Below, in pieces: positions 10,806 to 20,244 of a stretch of 64,000 nucleotides of DNA. The notes beneath the pieces were generated by a model. The model had not been told where the DNA came from and searched no databases. It saw only the letters and a program-made list of their open reading frames with translations. The position numbers were made by a program, and so were the translations under genes. Within the stretch, counting starts at the first letter, position 1. Each line of letters opens with the position of its first letter. This DNA is from Stutzerimonas stutzeri KOS6 (GTDB taxonomy: Bacteria; Pseudomonadota; Gammaproteobacteria; Pseudomonadales; Pseudomonadaceae), in the NCBI RefSeq assembly GCF_000307775.2, contig NZ_KK020675.1:305547-369546 (forward strand), read 5' to 3'.

Positions 10806-12046
10806 TCGGCGAACCGGCGGAACACCAGCGAACCGTTGGTTCCACCAAAGCCGAACGAATTGGACACGGCGACGTCGATTGGCCTCGGCTTGGCCTGGTG
10901 CGGTACGAAATCGAGGTCACAACCTTCGTCCGGCTCGTCCAGATTGATGGTCGGCGGCGCAACCTGATCGCGAATGGCCAGCACGCTGAAGATCGCCTCC
11001 ACCGCGCCGGCGGCGCCGAGCAGATGGCCGACCATGGACTTGGTGGAACTCACCGACAGTTCATAGGCATGGCCGCCGAAGACACTGCGAATGGCAGCAG
11101 CCTCGGCCTTGTCACCCGCGGGCGTGGAGGTGCCGTGGGCATTGATATAGTGCACCTGCTCGACATTCAGCTGAGCGTCCTTCAGGGCATTGCGGATACA
11201 GCGCGCTGCACCGGCGCCATCGTCGGGCGGTGACGTCATGTGGAACGCGTCGGCGCTCATGCCGAAGCCGATCAACTCGGCATAGATGTGTGCACCACGC
11301 GCCTTGGCGTGCTCCAATTCCTCGAGCACCAGCGCTCCGGCACCATCGGATAGCACGAAGCCATCGCGCTGCCTGTCCCACGGTCGGCTCGCCGCAGCCG
11401 GATCATCATTGCGGGTAGACAATGCGCGCGCTGCCGCGAACCCGCCAATACCGAGACCGCTGGCAGCCATTTCGGAGCCACCGGCAACCATGACATCGGC
11501 TTCGCCATAGGCGATGTTGCGCGCCGCCATACCGATGCAATGCGTGCCAGTGGTGCAGGCGGTGGCGATGGCGTAATTCGGACCCTGCAGCCCCAGGTGG
11601 ATAGACAGGAAACCTGACACCATGTTGATGATGGAACCCGGCACGAAAAACGGTGAAATACGCCGTGGGCCCTGCTCGATCAGCGCCTTGCAGCTGTTCT
11701 CGATATTGGTCAGCCCGCCGATACCGGAGCCCATGGCGACGCCGATGCGCTCACGATTGGCGTCCGTGACTTCCAGTCCGGAATCACGCACAGCCTGAAA
11801 ACTCGCTGCAAGACCATATTGAATGAACAGGTCGAGCTTGCGTGCCTCTTTGGCCGGCAAGTACTGCTCGACATCGAAATCCTTGATCGACCCACCAAAA
11901 CGAGTGGAATAGGCAGAAAGGTCCATGTGCTCGATCAGGCCGATGCCACTACGGCCGGCCAGAATTCCCTGCCAGCTGCTTGGCACATCGTTACCCAGTG
12001 GCGATAGCATGCCCATCCCGGTGACTACGACGCGTCTACGCGACAC
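10802..12046 (-). CDS. fabF: Beta-ketoacyl-ACP synthase II
   Basis: Elongating condensing enzyme of type II fatty acid synthesis. The protein is 414 residues from a GTG start at 12046, which has AGGAG 8 bases upstream and yields [17 protein letters not shown]; an ATG further upstream lacks support. The catalytic triad is Cys164 (ATACTTGTH), the His in [11 protein letters not shown] and the His in [12 protein letters not shown]. It is separated from acpP by a terminator-like hairpin that probably lowers fabF expression relative to acpP. Confidence 0.95.
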   Translation of the reverse strand: MSRRRVVVTGMGMLSPLGNDVPSSWQGILAGRSGIGLIEHMDLSAYSTRFGGSIKDFDVEQYLPAKEARKLDLFIQYGLAASFQAVRDSGLEVTDANRERIGVAMGSGIGGLTNIENSCKALIEQGPRRISPFFVPGSIINMVSGFLSIHLGLQGPNYAIATACTTGTHCIGMAARNIAYGEADVMVAGGSEMAASGLGIGGFAAARALSTRNDDPAAASRPWDRQRDGFVLSDGAGALVLEELEHAKARGAHIYAELIGFGMSADAFHMTSPPDDGAGAARCIRNALKDAQLNVEQVHYINAHGTSTPAGDKAEAAAIRSVFGGHAYELSVSSTKSMVGHLLGAAGAVEAIFSVLAIRDQVAPPTINLDEPDEGCDLDFVPHQAKPRPIDVAVSNSFGFGGTNGSLVFRRFAE

Positions 12047-12146
12047 AGCGATTACTCCTATACCTAAACCTACTTGGCTCGACTGCCGCCGAGACAGGAA
12101 CGACCCCCGGGGCAAAGCCGCAACCCGAGACAATTCCTCTCAAAGA

Positions 12147-12182
12147 AAAGCCGCACTACCTCGATCAAGGCAGTGCGGCTTT
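12147..12182. terminator. Hairpin between acpP and fabF (attenuating terminator)
   Basis: AAAGCCGCACT pairs with AGTGCGGCTTT, extended inward by CCT/AGG with single mismatches. On the minus strand it is followed by TTTTCTTT. It sits right after the acpP stop and likely ends most acpP transcripts while letting some polymerase continue into fabF; it can also fold on the plus strand. Confidence 0.75.
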
Positions 12183-12206
12183 CCTGGTTCCGAAGCGGAT
12201 TACAAC

Positions 12207-12443
12207 TTACTGCGCGTGCGCGTTGATGTAATCGATGGCTTCCTGAACGGTGGTGATCTTCTCAGCCTGCTCGTCCGGGATCTCGGTCTCGAATTCCTCT
12301 TCCAGAGCCATCACCAGCTCAACGGTGTCAAGAGAGTCGGCACCCAGGTCTTCGACGAAGGAAGCGCTGTTGGTTACTTCCTCTTCTTTAACGCCAAGTT
12401 GCTCAGCAACGATTTTCTTGACGCGTTCTTCGATGGTGCTCAT
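12207..12443 (-). CDS. acpP: Acyl carrier protein
   Basis: The 78-residue acidic carrier of fatty acid synthesis. Ser37 in [10 protein letters not shown] takes the phosphopantetheine arm. The sequence is near-identical to Pseudomonas AcpP from [10 protein letters not shown] to NAHAQ. It has an AGGAG ribosome binding site, its own promoter in the gap to fabG and a hairpin behind it, which agrees with its need for much higher expression than the neighbours. Confidence 0.97.
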
Positions 12444-12493
12444 ACCTTGTTTTCACTCCTATGGAAAAATCAGGCAGCTGGTCTGCGCGGTAG

Positions 12494-12521
12494 TGTATAG
12501 AAAGCGTTTTCCGCATTTCAA
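12494..12521 (-). promoter_or_regulatory. Sigma-70 promoter of acpP
   Basis: On the minus strand TTGAAA (12516-12521) is followed after 16 bases by TATACA (12494-12499). Transcription would start near 12487 and give a leader of about 45 bases before acpP. This allows acpP to be transcribed apart from fabD-fabG. Confidence 0.7.
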
Positions 12522-12594
12522 GCTGGAAGCAGGCAAGCATGACCTCGCCTTCAACCATCTGTCTATAAGCCAGCTGCAGTTTTATAGCTAATTT

Positions 12595-12618
12595 AAAAAG
12601 ACAGTCGTTATGACTGCC
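12595..12618 (-). terminator. Rho-independent terminator after fabG
   Basis: On the minus strand GGCAGTC pairs with GACTGTC (one G-U) around ATAAC, followed by five T. It lies about 20 bases past the fabG stop and upstream of the acpP promoter, dividing the cluster into a plsX-fabD-fabG part and an acpP-fabF part. Confidence 0.75.
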
Positions 12619-12639
12619 CTCCTGCCTTGGACGTCACAC

Positions 12640-13383
12640 TCAGCTCATGTACATGCCGCCATTCACCGGCACCGTGGCACCCGTGACATAGGCAGCGCCG
12701 TCCGAAGCGAGAAACGCGACGACCTTGGCAATTTCTTCGGCCTGACCGAGACGGCCCAGGGGAATCTGCCCCAGGAGCGCATCACGCTGGGCTTCCGGCA
12801 ACTCGCGAGTCATGTCGGTATCGATGAAACCAGGTGCCACGGAGTTCACCGTGATACCACGCGACCCAACCTCACGAGCCAATGCACGGCTGAAACCCTC
12901 CAGACCGGCCTTGGCTGCGGCGTAGTTTACCTGCCCTGCATTGCCCATGGCACCAACCACGGAACCGATATTGATGATTCGCCCCCAACGCGCCTTGGTC
13001 ATGCCACGCAGCACCGCCTTGGAGAGGCGATACAGGCTGTTCAGGTTGGTATTGATGACGTCATACCATTCGTCATCCTTCATGCGCAGCATCAGGTTGT
13101 CGCGAGTAATGCCGGCATTGTTGACCAGAATGGCCGGCTGCCCGAGGTGCTGCTGGATGTGCTCCAGCGTGCTGCTGACCGACTCGTCGTTTCCAACATC
13201 GAGCACCAGGCCGGCACCTTCGATACCGTTGTCCTTCAGGGTTTCGGCAATGCGCTCGGCACCGGACGATGTGGTCGCCGTACCGATCACGATGGCACCC
13301 TGGCGGCCCAACTCAAGGGCAATGGCCTGGCCGATCCCGCGACTAGCGCCGGTTACCAACGCCACCTTACCTTGCAGATTCAT
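12640..13383 (-). CDS. fabG: 3-oxoacyl-ACP reductase
   Basis: Short-chain dehydrogenase of 247 residues doing the NADPH-dependent first reduction of fatty acid elongation. VTGASRGIGQAIA binds NADPH, NNAGITRDNLMLRMKDDEW is characteristic of FabG, and the active site has Ser in INIGSVVG with YAAAK (Tyr and Lys). GFIDTDMTREL follows as in the family. Neighbours fabD and acpP confirm the role. Confidence 0.96.
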   Translation of the reverse strand: MNLQGKVALVTGASRGIGQAIALELGRQGAIVIGTATTSSGAERIAETLKDNGIEGAGLVLDVGNDESVSSTLEHIQQHLGQPAILVNNAGITRDNLMLRMKDDEWYDVINTNLNSLYRLSKAVLRGMTKARWGRIINIGSVVGAMGNAGQVNYAAAKAGLEGFSRALAREVGSRGITVNSVAPGFIDTDMTRELPEAQRDALLGQIPLGRLGQAEEIAKVVAFLASDGAAYVTGATVPVNGGMYMS

Positions 13384-13397
13384 AGCATTCTCCTAGT

Positions 13398-14336
13398 TCA
13401 AGCCAGTGCGGCACGAGTCGCCGCGAAGGCTTCGGGGGTATCGAGATTGTAGGTGCTGACGCCCTTGACGCAGCGCTTGTTCAGGCCGGACAGAACCTTG
13501 CCGGGACCGCATTCCACCAAACCGGTCACGCCACGCTCACTCAGGGCCACCATGGATTCGACCCAGCGCACCGGACTATAGAGCTGCGCCAGAAGATCGC
13601 GCTTGAGCGAGCCCAGATCCGCAACCACTGCCGCACTCACGTTCTGCACCAGCGGAATTTGCGGCGCCTGCCATTCGATCGCCTCGACCGACGCCGCGAA
13701 TCGCTCGGCAGCGGGACGCATCAGATCGCAATGAGACGGCACGCTCACCGGCAGAGCCATCGCTCGCTTGGCACCCTTGGCCTTGCACAGCTCAATGGCC
13801 CGCTCGACGGCCGCGGCGCTACCCGCGATCACAACCTGGCCAGGCGCATTGAAATTGACCGCACTGACGACTTCACCTTGCGCAGCCTCAGCACAGGCAG
13901 CCAACACATCGGCATCTTCCAGCCCCAGAATCGCCGCCATCCCACCCTGACCCGCGGGCACGGCCTGCTGCATCAACTGGCCACGCAACTCCACCAGCTT
14001 GACCGCATCAGCAAACGGCATGCTGCCAGCAGCCACAAGAGCGGAATATTCACCGAGGCTATGACCGGCAACGAAATCGGGAAGAGGACCACCTTCGGCA
14101 CGCCATAGACGCCAGAGCGCAATGGATGCAGCGAGAATGGCAGGCTGCGTCTTGTCGGTCTGGTTGAGCTGCTCTTCGGGGCCTTGCTGAGTCAACGCCC
14201 AGAGATCATAGCCCAGGGCCGAGGAGGCCTCGGCGAAGGTATCGAGAATCACGCTCTGCTGAGCACCCTGCTCGGCCAGCATGCCAAGCGATTGCGAGCC
14301 CTGACCGGGAAAGACGAAAGCGACTGATGCGGACAT
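13398..14336 (-). CDS. fabD: Malonyl-CoA:ACP transacylase
   Basis: Loads malonate onto AcpP. The protein is 312 residues from the ATG at 14336 (MSASVAFVFPGQGSQ); the longer frame has 15 extra codons without support. The nucleophile is Ser93 in GHSLGEYSAL, and the partner His is in SVPSHCDLM. It lies 14 bases before fabG, in the same transcript as plsX. Confidence 0.95.
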   Translation of the reverse strand: MSASVAFVFPGQGSQSLGMLAEQGAQQSVILDTFAEASSALGYDLWALTQQGPEEQLNQTDKTQPAILAASIALWRLWRAEGGPLPDFVAGHSLGEYSALVAAGSMPFADAVKLVELRGQLMQQAVPAGQGGMAAILGLEDADVLAACAEAAQGEVVSAVNFNAPGQVVIAGSAAAVERAIELCKAKGAKRAMALPVSVPSHCDLMRPAAERFAASVEAIEWQAPQIPLVQNVSAAVVADLGSLKRDLLAQLYSPVRWVESMVALSERGVTGLVECGPGKVLSGLNKRCVKGVSTYNLDTPEAFAATRAALA

Positions 14337-14399
14337 GAAACGACTCTCTTGTGGTTCTGTTCGTCTTGAAGAATACGCCAACGACAGGCGCGCCGAATT

Positions 14400-15470
14400 T
14401 CAGTTGGATGACCGAGCATTCCCGCCAGTCACATCGCCGCACTCTACCGGCAGCTGGCTAGCGGCCAGGAAAGGCCCTAGCCTGCGACCGAGCAACGCAG
14501 GAAGATCATGCTCGACATCCGAGGCCGCACGCCGAATGGCCACCTTGAACCCGTCGGCACCGGCACCGCCGTGGCTTTTCACGACGATGCCCTGCAGACC
14601 GAGAAAACTGGCACCGTTGTACTGCGCGGGGCTGAGTTCGGCACGCAACCGGCGCAGGAGCGGCAAGGCCGCGACACCGACGATGCGAGCCCCCAACGAG
14701 CGCCGGAACAGGGCTTCGACACGGGCAACCAGCATGCTTGCCACACCCTCGCTGGCCTTGAGCAGGACATTGCCTACGAAGCCATCGCACACAGCGACAT
14801 CGGCCTCGCCCCGATAAAGACCATCACCCTCGATGAACCCCAGGTAGTTGAGATCAGCTGCCTGCTGCAAAAGGAGAGCGGCCTGTTTGACCTGCTGGTT
14901 CCCCTTGACCTCTTCGGTCCCGACATTCAACAGCGCCACCCTGGGCCGCATTCGCCCAAGCGACTCGGCGGCCACGGCGCCCATCACCGCAAACTGAAAA
15001 AGCTGCTCGGCGGCGCAGTCGACATTTGCGCCGAGATCCAGCAACAGGCAAGGATCACCCTGCGTCGGTATCGCCGTGACCATGGCTGGCCGGTCAATAC
15101 CGGGCAAAGTCTTGAGCACCTGCCGTGCCAGCGCCATGAGCGCTCCGGTATTGCCGGCGCTTACACAGGCTTGAGCCGCACCATCACGAACCTGTTCGAG
15201 GGCGATGCGCATCGAGGAGCGCGGCTTGCCACGCAATGCCTGGCTGGGCCGCTCGTCCATGCCGATCATTTCGGGTGCATCAACGATTTTCAGACGCGAA
15301 CGATCAACCCCTGAATGCTGGGCAACGAGCTGTTCGAGTAAAGATGATTGGCCCACGAGGACCAGGTGCAGCGAGGGGCTTTCAGCCAGACAGGAAAGAC
15401 TGGCCGGAACAACGCAGTGGGGACCGAAGTCCCCACCCATTGCATCGATCGCGATGACCGGAGCGGACAA
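14400..15470 (-). CDS. plsX: Phosphate acyltransferase PlsX
   Basis: Makes acyl-phosphate from acyl-ACP, the first step of phospholipid synthesis by the PlsX/PlsY route. [11 protein letters not shown] opens the protein, and [14 protein letters not shown] and [10 protein letters not shown] are family signatures. Translation starts with a TTG at 15470, three bases after the rpmF stop; no ATG or GTG would preserve the conserved N-terminus. At 356 residues it is slightly long, with a short C-terminal tail. The rpmF-plsX-fabD link couples lipid and ribosome gene expression as in E. coli. Confidence 0.93.
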   Translation of the reverse strand: MSAPVIAIDAMGGDFGPHCVVPASLSCLAESPSLHLVLVGQSSLLEQLVAQHSGVDRSRLKIVDAPEMIGMDERPSQALRGKPRSSMRIALEQVRDGAAQACVSAGNTGALMALARQVLKTLPGIDRPAMVTAIPTQGDPCLLLDLGANVDCAAEQLFQFAVMGAVAAESLGRMRPRVALLNVGTEEVKGNQQVKQAALLLQQAADLNYLGFIEGDGLYRGEADVAVCDGFVGNVLLKASEGVASMLVARVEALFRRSLGARIVGVAALPLLRRLRAELSPAQYNGASFLGLQGIVVKSHGGAGADGFKVAIRRAASDVEHDLPALLGRRLGPFLAASQLPVECGDVTGGNARSSN

Positions 15471-15473
15471 GGA

Positions 15474-15656
15474 TTACTCGTCAGCGCCCTTGTCGATCAC
15501 CTTGCGACCACGGTAGAAACCGTCCGGGGAAACGTGGTGACGCAGGTGAACCTCACCGGTGCTCTTTTCCACGGACAGAGCGTTCGGCTCGAGAGCGTCG
15601 TGCGAACGGCGCATGTCACGGGCGGAACGGGATTTTTTGTTCTGCTGAACAGCCAT
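15474..15656 (-). CDS. rpmF: 50S ribosomal protein L32
   Basis: A 60-residue basic ribosomal protein beginning [20 protein letters not shown]. The start at 15656 has AGGAG nine bases upstream. It lies between yceD and plsX as in most gammaproteobacteria. The C-terminus [15 protein letters not shown] is normal for the non-zinc form found in Pseudomonas. Confidence 0.97.
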   Translation of the reverse strand: MAVQQNKKSRSARDMRRSHDALEPNALSVEKSTGEVHLRHHVSPDGFYRGRKVIDKGADE

Positions 15657-15668
15657 TTGGATCAACTC

Positions 15669-16196
15669 CTAAACGTTTGGGTCACGCTTTAACTGCGCCA
15701 GTACGCTGAACGGGTTGGACCGCGTTACCTCGTCCTCACTCGGATCAGGCTCATCTGGCCCAACCGGCGGCTGGCAAATTTCAGGGTCATGGAGTGGAAC
15801 AATCGGCAGAGCGAGCAACAGCTCGTCTTCGACCAGCGCCAGCAGATCCAGAGGATCCTCTCCCACTTCCAGCACGTCATACCCCTTGGGCAGGTGCTGG
15901 CTGCTCGCCCCTTCATTCACAACCGCATAATCGCATTCGCTGTGAATCGGCAGAACAACCGGCTCCAGACAACGCTGGCAAATCATCTTGACTTCAACAT
16001 CGAGCTGACTGTGGATAACCGCAGTACGCTGCTCATCGCGACCAAAGGTGAAACTGGCGCGCACCACACCCTCATCCTCTTCAAGAGGATCGGCGAGCCG
16101 CTTGAGCTGTGACAACTGCAGCTCACCCCCCAGGGTGGCCGCTCGGTCAGCGAGCTTGCGCGGATCAACGTGCGGAGGTATCGGTCCTTTCAACAT
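15669..16196 (-). CDS. yceD: YceD family protein (DUF177)
   Basis: 175 residues with the DUF177 core: FTFGRDEQRTAVIHSQLDVE, then MICQRCLEPVVLP with the paired cysteines, and an acidic C-terminus. The family is always next to rpmF and in plants and bacteria has been linked to 23S rRNA processing or accumulation; the exact biochemical role is not established. It is the promoter-proximal gene of the rpmF-plsX-fab transcript and divergent from maf. Confidence 0.88.
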   Translation of the reverse strand: MLKGPIPPHVDPRKLADRAATLGGELQLSQLKRLADPLEEDEGVVRASFTFGRDEQRTAVIHSQLDVEVKMICQRCLEPVVLPIHSECDYAVVNEGASSQHLPKGYDVLEVGEDPLDLLALVEDELLLALPIVPLHDPEICQPPVGPDEPDPSEDEVTRSNPFSVLAQLKRDPNV

Positions 16197-16301
16197 AAGC
16201 GCGGCATTCTAGGGACGCGCCCGCCAGCTGTCAAAGGAATTCCGCCCACGCTCATCGTCCAGCGCATACAATCTCGCCGCCTGTATATAAAGGAAGGAAT
16301 C

Positions 16302-16880
16302 ATGCTCCCCCTGCTGCTCGCATCCAGCTCCCGCTATCGCCAGCAATTGCTTTCTCGCCTGCAACTGCCGTTCGAAAGCCATGCGCCAGACATCGACGAA
16401 ACCCCACTCCCCGGAGAAGACGCCGAGCGGCTCGTCCGCCGACTCGCCGAACAAAAGTCCAGGGCGCTGGCGGCCGATTACCCGAACCATCTGATCATCG
16501 GGTCCGATCAGGTAGCAGTATTGGGCGAGAAGATTCTTGGCAAACCGCATACGTTCGAACGGGCAAAGCAGCAACTGCAGGCAGCCAGCGGCAAAAGCGT
16601 TCGCTTCCTGACCGGACTGGCCATGCTCGACAGCGCGACCAACCGAATCCAGGTGGACTGCGTGCCGTTCACCGTGCATTTCCGGTCGCTGGATGAAGCC
16701 AGGATCGAACGCTACCTCACCACCGAGCAACCCTTCGACTGCGCCGGCAGCTTCAAGGCCGAAGGCCTGGGCATCAGCCTCTTCCGCGCCACCGAAGGCG
16801 AAGACGCCACCAGCCTGATAGGCCTGCCACTGATTCGCCTGGTCGACATGCTACTGGCCGAAGGCGTCGAAATCCCCTGA
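16302..16880 (+). CDS. Maf-type nucleotide pyrophosphatase (YceF-like)
   Basis: A 192-residue house-cleaning enzyme that hydrolyses modified nucleoside triphosphates to monophosphates. LLASSSRYRQQLL is the Maf N-terminal motif, IIGSDQVAVLGEKILGKP the catalytic region with Asp, and GSFKAEGLGISLF the C-terminal motif; this pattern suits the YceF subgroup (7-methyl-GTP in E. coli). The start at 16302 has AAGGAAGG in front; the longer frame reaching into yceD's promoter is not needed. Confidence 0.9.
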   Translation: MLPLLLASSSRYRQQLLSRLQLPFESHAPDIDETPLPGEDAERLVRRLAEQKSRALAADYPNHLIIGSDQVAVLGEKILGKPHTFERAKQQLQAASGKSVRFLTGLAMLDSATNRIQVDCVPFTVHFRSLDEARIERYLTTEQPFDCAGSFKAEGLGISLFRATEGEDATSLIGLPLIRLVDMLLAEGVEIP

Positions 16881-16893
16881 ACACAGGCCTTCA

Positions 16894-17877
16894 CTATCGC
16901 AGCGCAGGCCCCTGCAGCCCGACCAGCATTGCCAGCCGCTCGGCAACACCGGCACCCAGCTTCTTGGTAAAGCGATCGAGCGGAGACTCCTTGACGGTGA
17001 AGTCGACGATATCAGGCTCGCCGATCACCTCGCGTGCCACGTAGGCAGTGCTACCCAGGGCGTCGATCAGCCCCAGCTCAAGCGCCTGCTCACCCGACCA
17101 GATCAGCCCCGAGAACAGTTCGGGGTGTTCCGCATCCTGAAGCCGATCGCCACGACCGAGCTTCACGCTATCGATGAACTGCTGATGAGTGGTGGCCAGC
17201 ACGCCACGCCAGAAGCGGGTTTCCTCCGGCTTCTCGGGCTGAAACGGGTCCAGGAAGGCCTTGTGCTCGCCTGCCGTATAGACACGACGCTCGACCCCCA
17301 GCTTCTCCATGCCGTCGACAAAGCCGAAAGTCGCCGCCGTAACACCTATCGACCCAACCAGACTGGACTTGTCGGCATAGATCTCGTCGGCCGCACTGGC
17401 GATGTAGTAGGCGCCGGAGGCCCCCAGATCGGTAATCACGGCATACACCTTGATGGCCGGATACTCGCCGCGCAAACGCCGAATCTCGTCAAAGATGTAG
17501 CCCGACTGCACCGGACTGCCACCAGGACTGTTGATACGCAGAATCACGCCCTTGGTATTGACGTCCTCGAAGGCGGCCCGCAAGGCACCGACGACATTAT
17601 CGGCACTGGCGGACTCCTCATCGGCGATCATGCCCCGCACGTTGATCACAGCGGTGTGACTTTCACTCACAGCGTTGCCCTTGCCGAATTGCAAGGCAGG
17701 GGAAAACAAGGCCAGCGCCCCGAAAAGATAAACGAACGTCAGCAACTTGAAGAATATGCCCCAGCGCCTTGCACGGCGCTGTTCCTGAACGCCGGCGAGC
17801 AGTGTTTTCTCCAGCAGCTTCCAGCTATCCCGATCTTCCTTGCGCTCCTCCACCGGAGCCTTCCATTCATCTGACAT
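16894..17877 (-). CDS. sppA: Signal peptide peptidase SppA, short (36 kDa) type
   Basis: A 327-residue membrane protease that degrades leftover signal peptides. An N-terminal cytoplasmic segment is followed by one membrane helix (about residues 39-60) and a ClpP-like domain. The catalytic dyad is Ser154 (DLGASGAYY) and Lys206 (GEHKAFLDPF), spaced 52 residues apart as in B. subtilis SppA. The start at 17877 has GGGGTGA nearby; the open frame continues 58 codons upstream into the HAD gene without support. It lies five bases after the HAD phosphatase gene. Confidence 0.9.
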   Translation of the reverse strand: MSDEWKAPVEERKEDRDSWKLLEKTLLAGVQEQRRARRWGIFFKLLTFVYLFGALALFSPALQFGKGNAVSESHTAVINVRGMIADEESASADNVVGALRAAFEDVNTKGVILRINSPGGSPVQSGYIFDEIRRLRGEYPAIKVYAVITDLGASGAYYIASAADEIYADKSSLVGSIGVTAATFGFVDGMEKLGVERRVYTAGEHKAFLDPFQPEKPEETRFWRGVLATTHQQFIDSVKLGRGDRLQDAEHPELFSGLIWSGEQALELGLIDALGSTAYVAREVIGEPDIVDFTVKESPLDRFTKKLGAGVAERLAMLVGLQGPALR

Positions 17878-17881
17878 ACAT

Positions 17882-18550
17882 TCACCCCAGTACCGCAACG
17901 GAGCGAAGCCAGCTGCCAAGCTCCGAGAAATGATTGATTGCCACGTGCGGGTCATACTGCTGAAGAACATGCAGCGGCTGCGCGCCGTAAGAGACAGCCA
18001 CACTATCGACCCCGGCACGACGAGCCATTTGCAGGTCGAACACCGAATCACCGACCATCAGCGCCTGCTCCGGCCTCACGTTACAGTGAGCGAGAATTTC
18101 CTGGATCATCAATGGGTCCGGCTTGCTGGCCGTCTCATCCGCACAACGCGTGATATCGAAGAAACCCTCCCAGCGCTGCCCCGCCAGCACCCGATCCAGG
18201 CCCGGCCGCCCTTTGCCGGTCGCAACCGCAAGCAGATATCCCGCTTCGCGAAACTCGGACAACGCTTCAGCAACGCCCGGATAAAGAGCCGAAGGCTGAG
18301 CCTCAAGCATCAGATAGTGCTCGCCGTAGCGACGGCGAAATTCCTCGACCAGCGCAGGATCGGACAACCCCGGATACAGCACGGCGATCGCCTCGGGCAT
18401 CGCCAGACCGATGATACCCCTGATGGCGGAGTCATCGAGCACCGGCAGACCACAACCGCGAGAGGCAACATGAATCGACTCGACGATTCGCCCGATCGAA
18501 TCCACCAGCGTGCCATCCCAGTCGAATATCAGAACCCGGTATTTACTCAC
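17882..18550 (-). CDS. HAD-family phosphatase (Gph-like)
   Basis: A 222-residue haloacid dehalogenase-type hydrolase. Motif I is [10 protein letters not shown], motif II lies around [10 protein letters not shown], and motif IV is [12 protein letters not shown]. It resembles phosphoglycolate/pyrophosphatase-type phosphatases, but substrate is not decided by sequence. The GTG start at 18550 has GGAG seven bases upstream and overlaps the rluC end by eight bases, implying translational coupling in the rluC-HAD-sppA operon. Confidence 0.9.
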   Translation of the reverse strand: MSKYRVLIFDWDGTLVDSIGRIVESIHVASRGCGLPVLDDSAIRGIIGLAMPEAIAVLYPGLSDPALVEEFRRRYGEHYLMLEAQPSALYPGVAEALSEFREAGYLLAVATGKGRPGLDRVLAGQRWEGFFDITRCADETASKPDPLMIQEILAHCNVRPEQALMVGDSVFDLQMARRAGVDSVAVSYGAQPLHVLQQYDPHVAINHFSELGSWLRSVAVLG

Positions 18551-19496
18551 CGAGGCGCTCCAGGGTACGCGCCCACATTTCGTCGACCGGCGCCTCCAGC
18601 GATAACTCGCCACCATCTGGCAGCGGCACCTTCAGGGCATAGGCATGGAGGAACAAACGCTTGCCGCCAAGATCGCGAATCTCGCGAGTGAACTCTTCGT
18701 CGCCGTATTTGCTGTCACCGGCGATGCTGTGCCCGGCATGCCGGGCATGTACGCGAATCTGATGAGTACGCCCCGTAACCGGCTTGGCTTCAACCAGGGT
18801 CGCGAAATCACCGAAGCGGCGCAGCACACGGAACAGCGTCAGCGCCTCCTTGCCATCCTCGGTCACTTCAACCATTCGCTCGCCAGAGCGCAGCGTATTC
18901 TTCAGCAACGGCGCGCTGACCTGCTTCTTGGAGGTTTCCCAGCGGCCACGCACCAGCGCCATATAGCGCTTGTCCACGCCGTCGCCACGCAGCGCCTGAT
19001 GCAGGTGGCGCAGCATGCTGCGCTTCTTGGCCACCATGAGCAGGCCGGATGTATCGCGATCCAGGCGATGCACCAGCTCGAGCTCCCTGGCGTCCGGACG
19101 CAATTGACGCAGCGCCTCGATCACACCGTAGCTGAGCCCGCTGCCGCCATGCACGGCTATCCCAGCCGGCTTGTTCAGCACGATGAGCGCCTTGTCTTCG
19201 TGGACGATGGCCTTTTCCAGCCGCTCCAGCAACCCCTGGGCCAACGGCTCGGGCTCGTCACGCTCGGCCAGGCGCAGTGGCGGAACACGCACGAGATCGC
19301 CGGCCTGCAGCTTGTATTCAGGCTTGATTCGTCCTTTGTTCACCCGCACCTCGCCTTTGCGCAAGATGCGATAGATCAGCGTCTTCGGAACACCGCGAAG
19401 CTGGGTACGGAGAAAGTTGTCGATACGTTGGCCGGCAAGTTCCGGCGCCACCTCGAGTATTTGCACACCGGAGGTCTGGGAGGGGGTATTGGTCAT
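18543..19496 (-). CDS. rluC: 23S rRNA pseudouridine synthase RluC
   Basis: A 317-residue enzyme making pseudouridines at 955, 2504 and 2580 (E. coli numbering) of 23S rRNA. An S4 RNA-binding domain (about residues 20-80) precedes the catalytic domain with Asp146 in HRLDRDTSG, and the RTHQIRVH motif follows. The ATG at 19496 is the first that matches family length. The gene is divergent from rne, as in most gammaproteobacteria. Confidence 0.94.
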   Translation of the reverse strand: MTNTPSQTSGVQILEVAPELAGQRIDNFLRTQLRGVPKTLIYRILRKGEVRVNKGRIKPEYKLQAGDLVRVPPLRLAERDEPEPLAQGLLERLEKAIVHEDKALIVLNKPAGIAVHGGSGLSYGVIEALRQLRPDARELELVHRLDRDTSGLLMVAKKRSMLRHLHQALRGDGVDKRYMALVRGRWETSKKQVSAPLLKNTLRSGERMVEVTEDGKEALTLFRVLRRFGDFATLVEAKPVTGRTHQIRVHARHAGHSIAGDSKYGDEEFTREIRDLGGKRLFLHAYALKVPLPDGGELSLEAPVDEMWARTLERLGE

Positions 19497-19712
19497 CGCG
19501 GCATCATAGGGTCTGCTCCCGCTTCGTCGCAAGCTGCGTTGCAGCGGCAAATCGAACCGGACCGGGCAACGTTTGCAGGCGTGGAATCGGGAGCGATGGT
19601 ACCTTTCCAGGCCCTGTAACGCCGCTTGGCGCCATTCGCCGCCCCCCCTGGGTCTGAGACTCCGGCGCGACCGCTTACGTGACGGAAACAGGCCCTGGCA
19701 ATTTTCATGGAA

Positions 19713-19741
19713 TTGAAGCACTTAAACATTGCTGTTATAGT
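19713..19741 (+). promoter_or_regulatory. Candidate sigma-70 promoter of rne
   Basis: TTGAAG (19713-19718) and TATAGT (19736-19741) are separated by exactly 17 bases. It is the best promoter match in the gap between rluC and rne and would start transcription near 19748, about 500 bases before the rne start codon. Confidence 0.65.
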
Positions 19742-19747
19742 CGCGAA

Positions 19748-20244
19748 CGCCGCCAAAAGCGGCCAGGTCACAGGATGCCAGCGATATCGCCATCCCTGAC
19801 CGGCTAATAAATGTCCGAGGACGTGAGGCCGTCCGACGCAGCTTTCCTCAATGTAGCGGTAAAGTTGTGAAACAAGCCTTGAAGACATGATGCGTGCCCC
19901 CGCTGGGGAATCGCGATAATCGACAACCCGCTTCCTGGATTCTGCGAGCGGCACCCGATTTTCAAAGTATGCGTGTTGGGTGGAGATGCACAGCATCGGA
20001 TTGCGTAGCAAAAGCTTTCACAGACGCTTCATTCCGTCCGCTACCGATGCCTGATTCCTCCTCCCGAACCATTGCTTCTGTTCCGACAGCAAGCAGGAGA
20101 TGTCGTCGCGACGCCGGCCCATTTGGCCGCACATCGCTGGACACTGGAGTGCCTTACAACCATTCCTGACTCACCTGACACCGACCGCGAGAGTCGTGTG
20201 TGCCGAACGCCGTTTCCGGATGCCACGGAAACCGACGGTACTAC
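19748..20244 (+). other. Long 5' untranslated leader of rne
   Basis: The 748 bases between rluC and rne contain no convincing gene. If the promoter above is right, the rne mRNA carries a leader of about 500 nt. E. coli rne has a 361-nt leader through which RNase E controls its own level. Several short inverted repeats are present, for example TTTCCG/CGGAAA close to the start codon (20211-20230), and the ribosome binding site is weak. Autoregulation here is an inference from the E. coli case. Confidence 0.5.
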
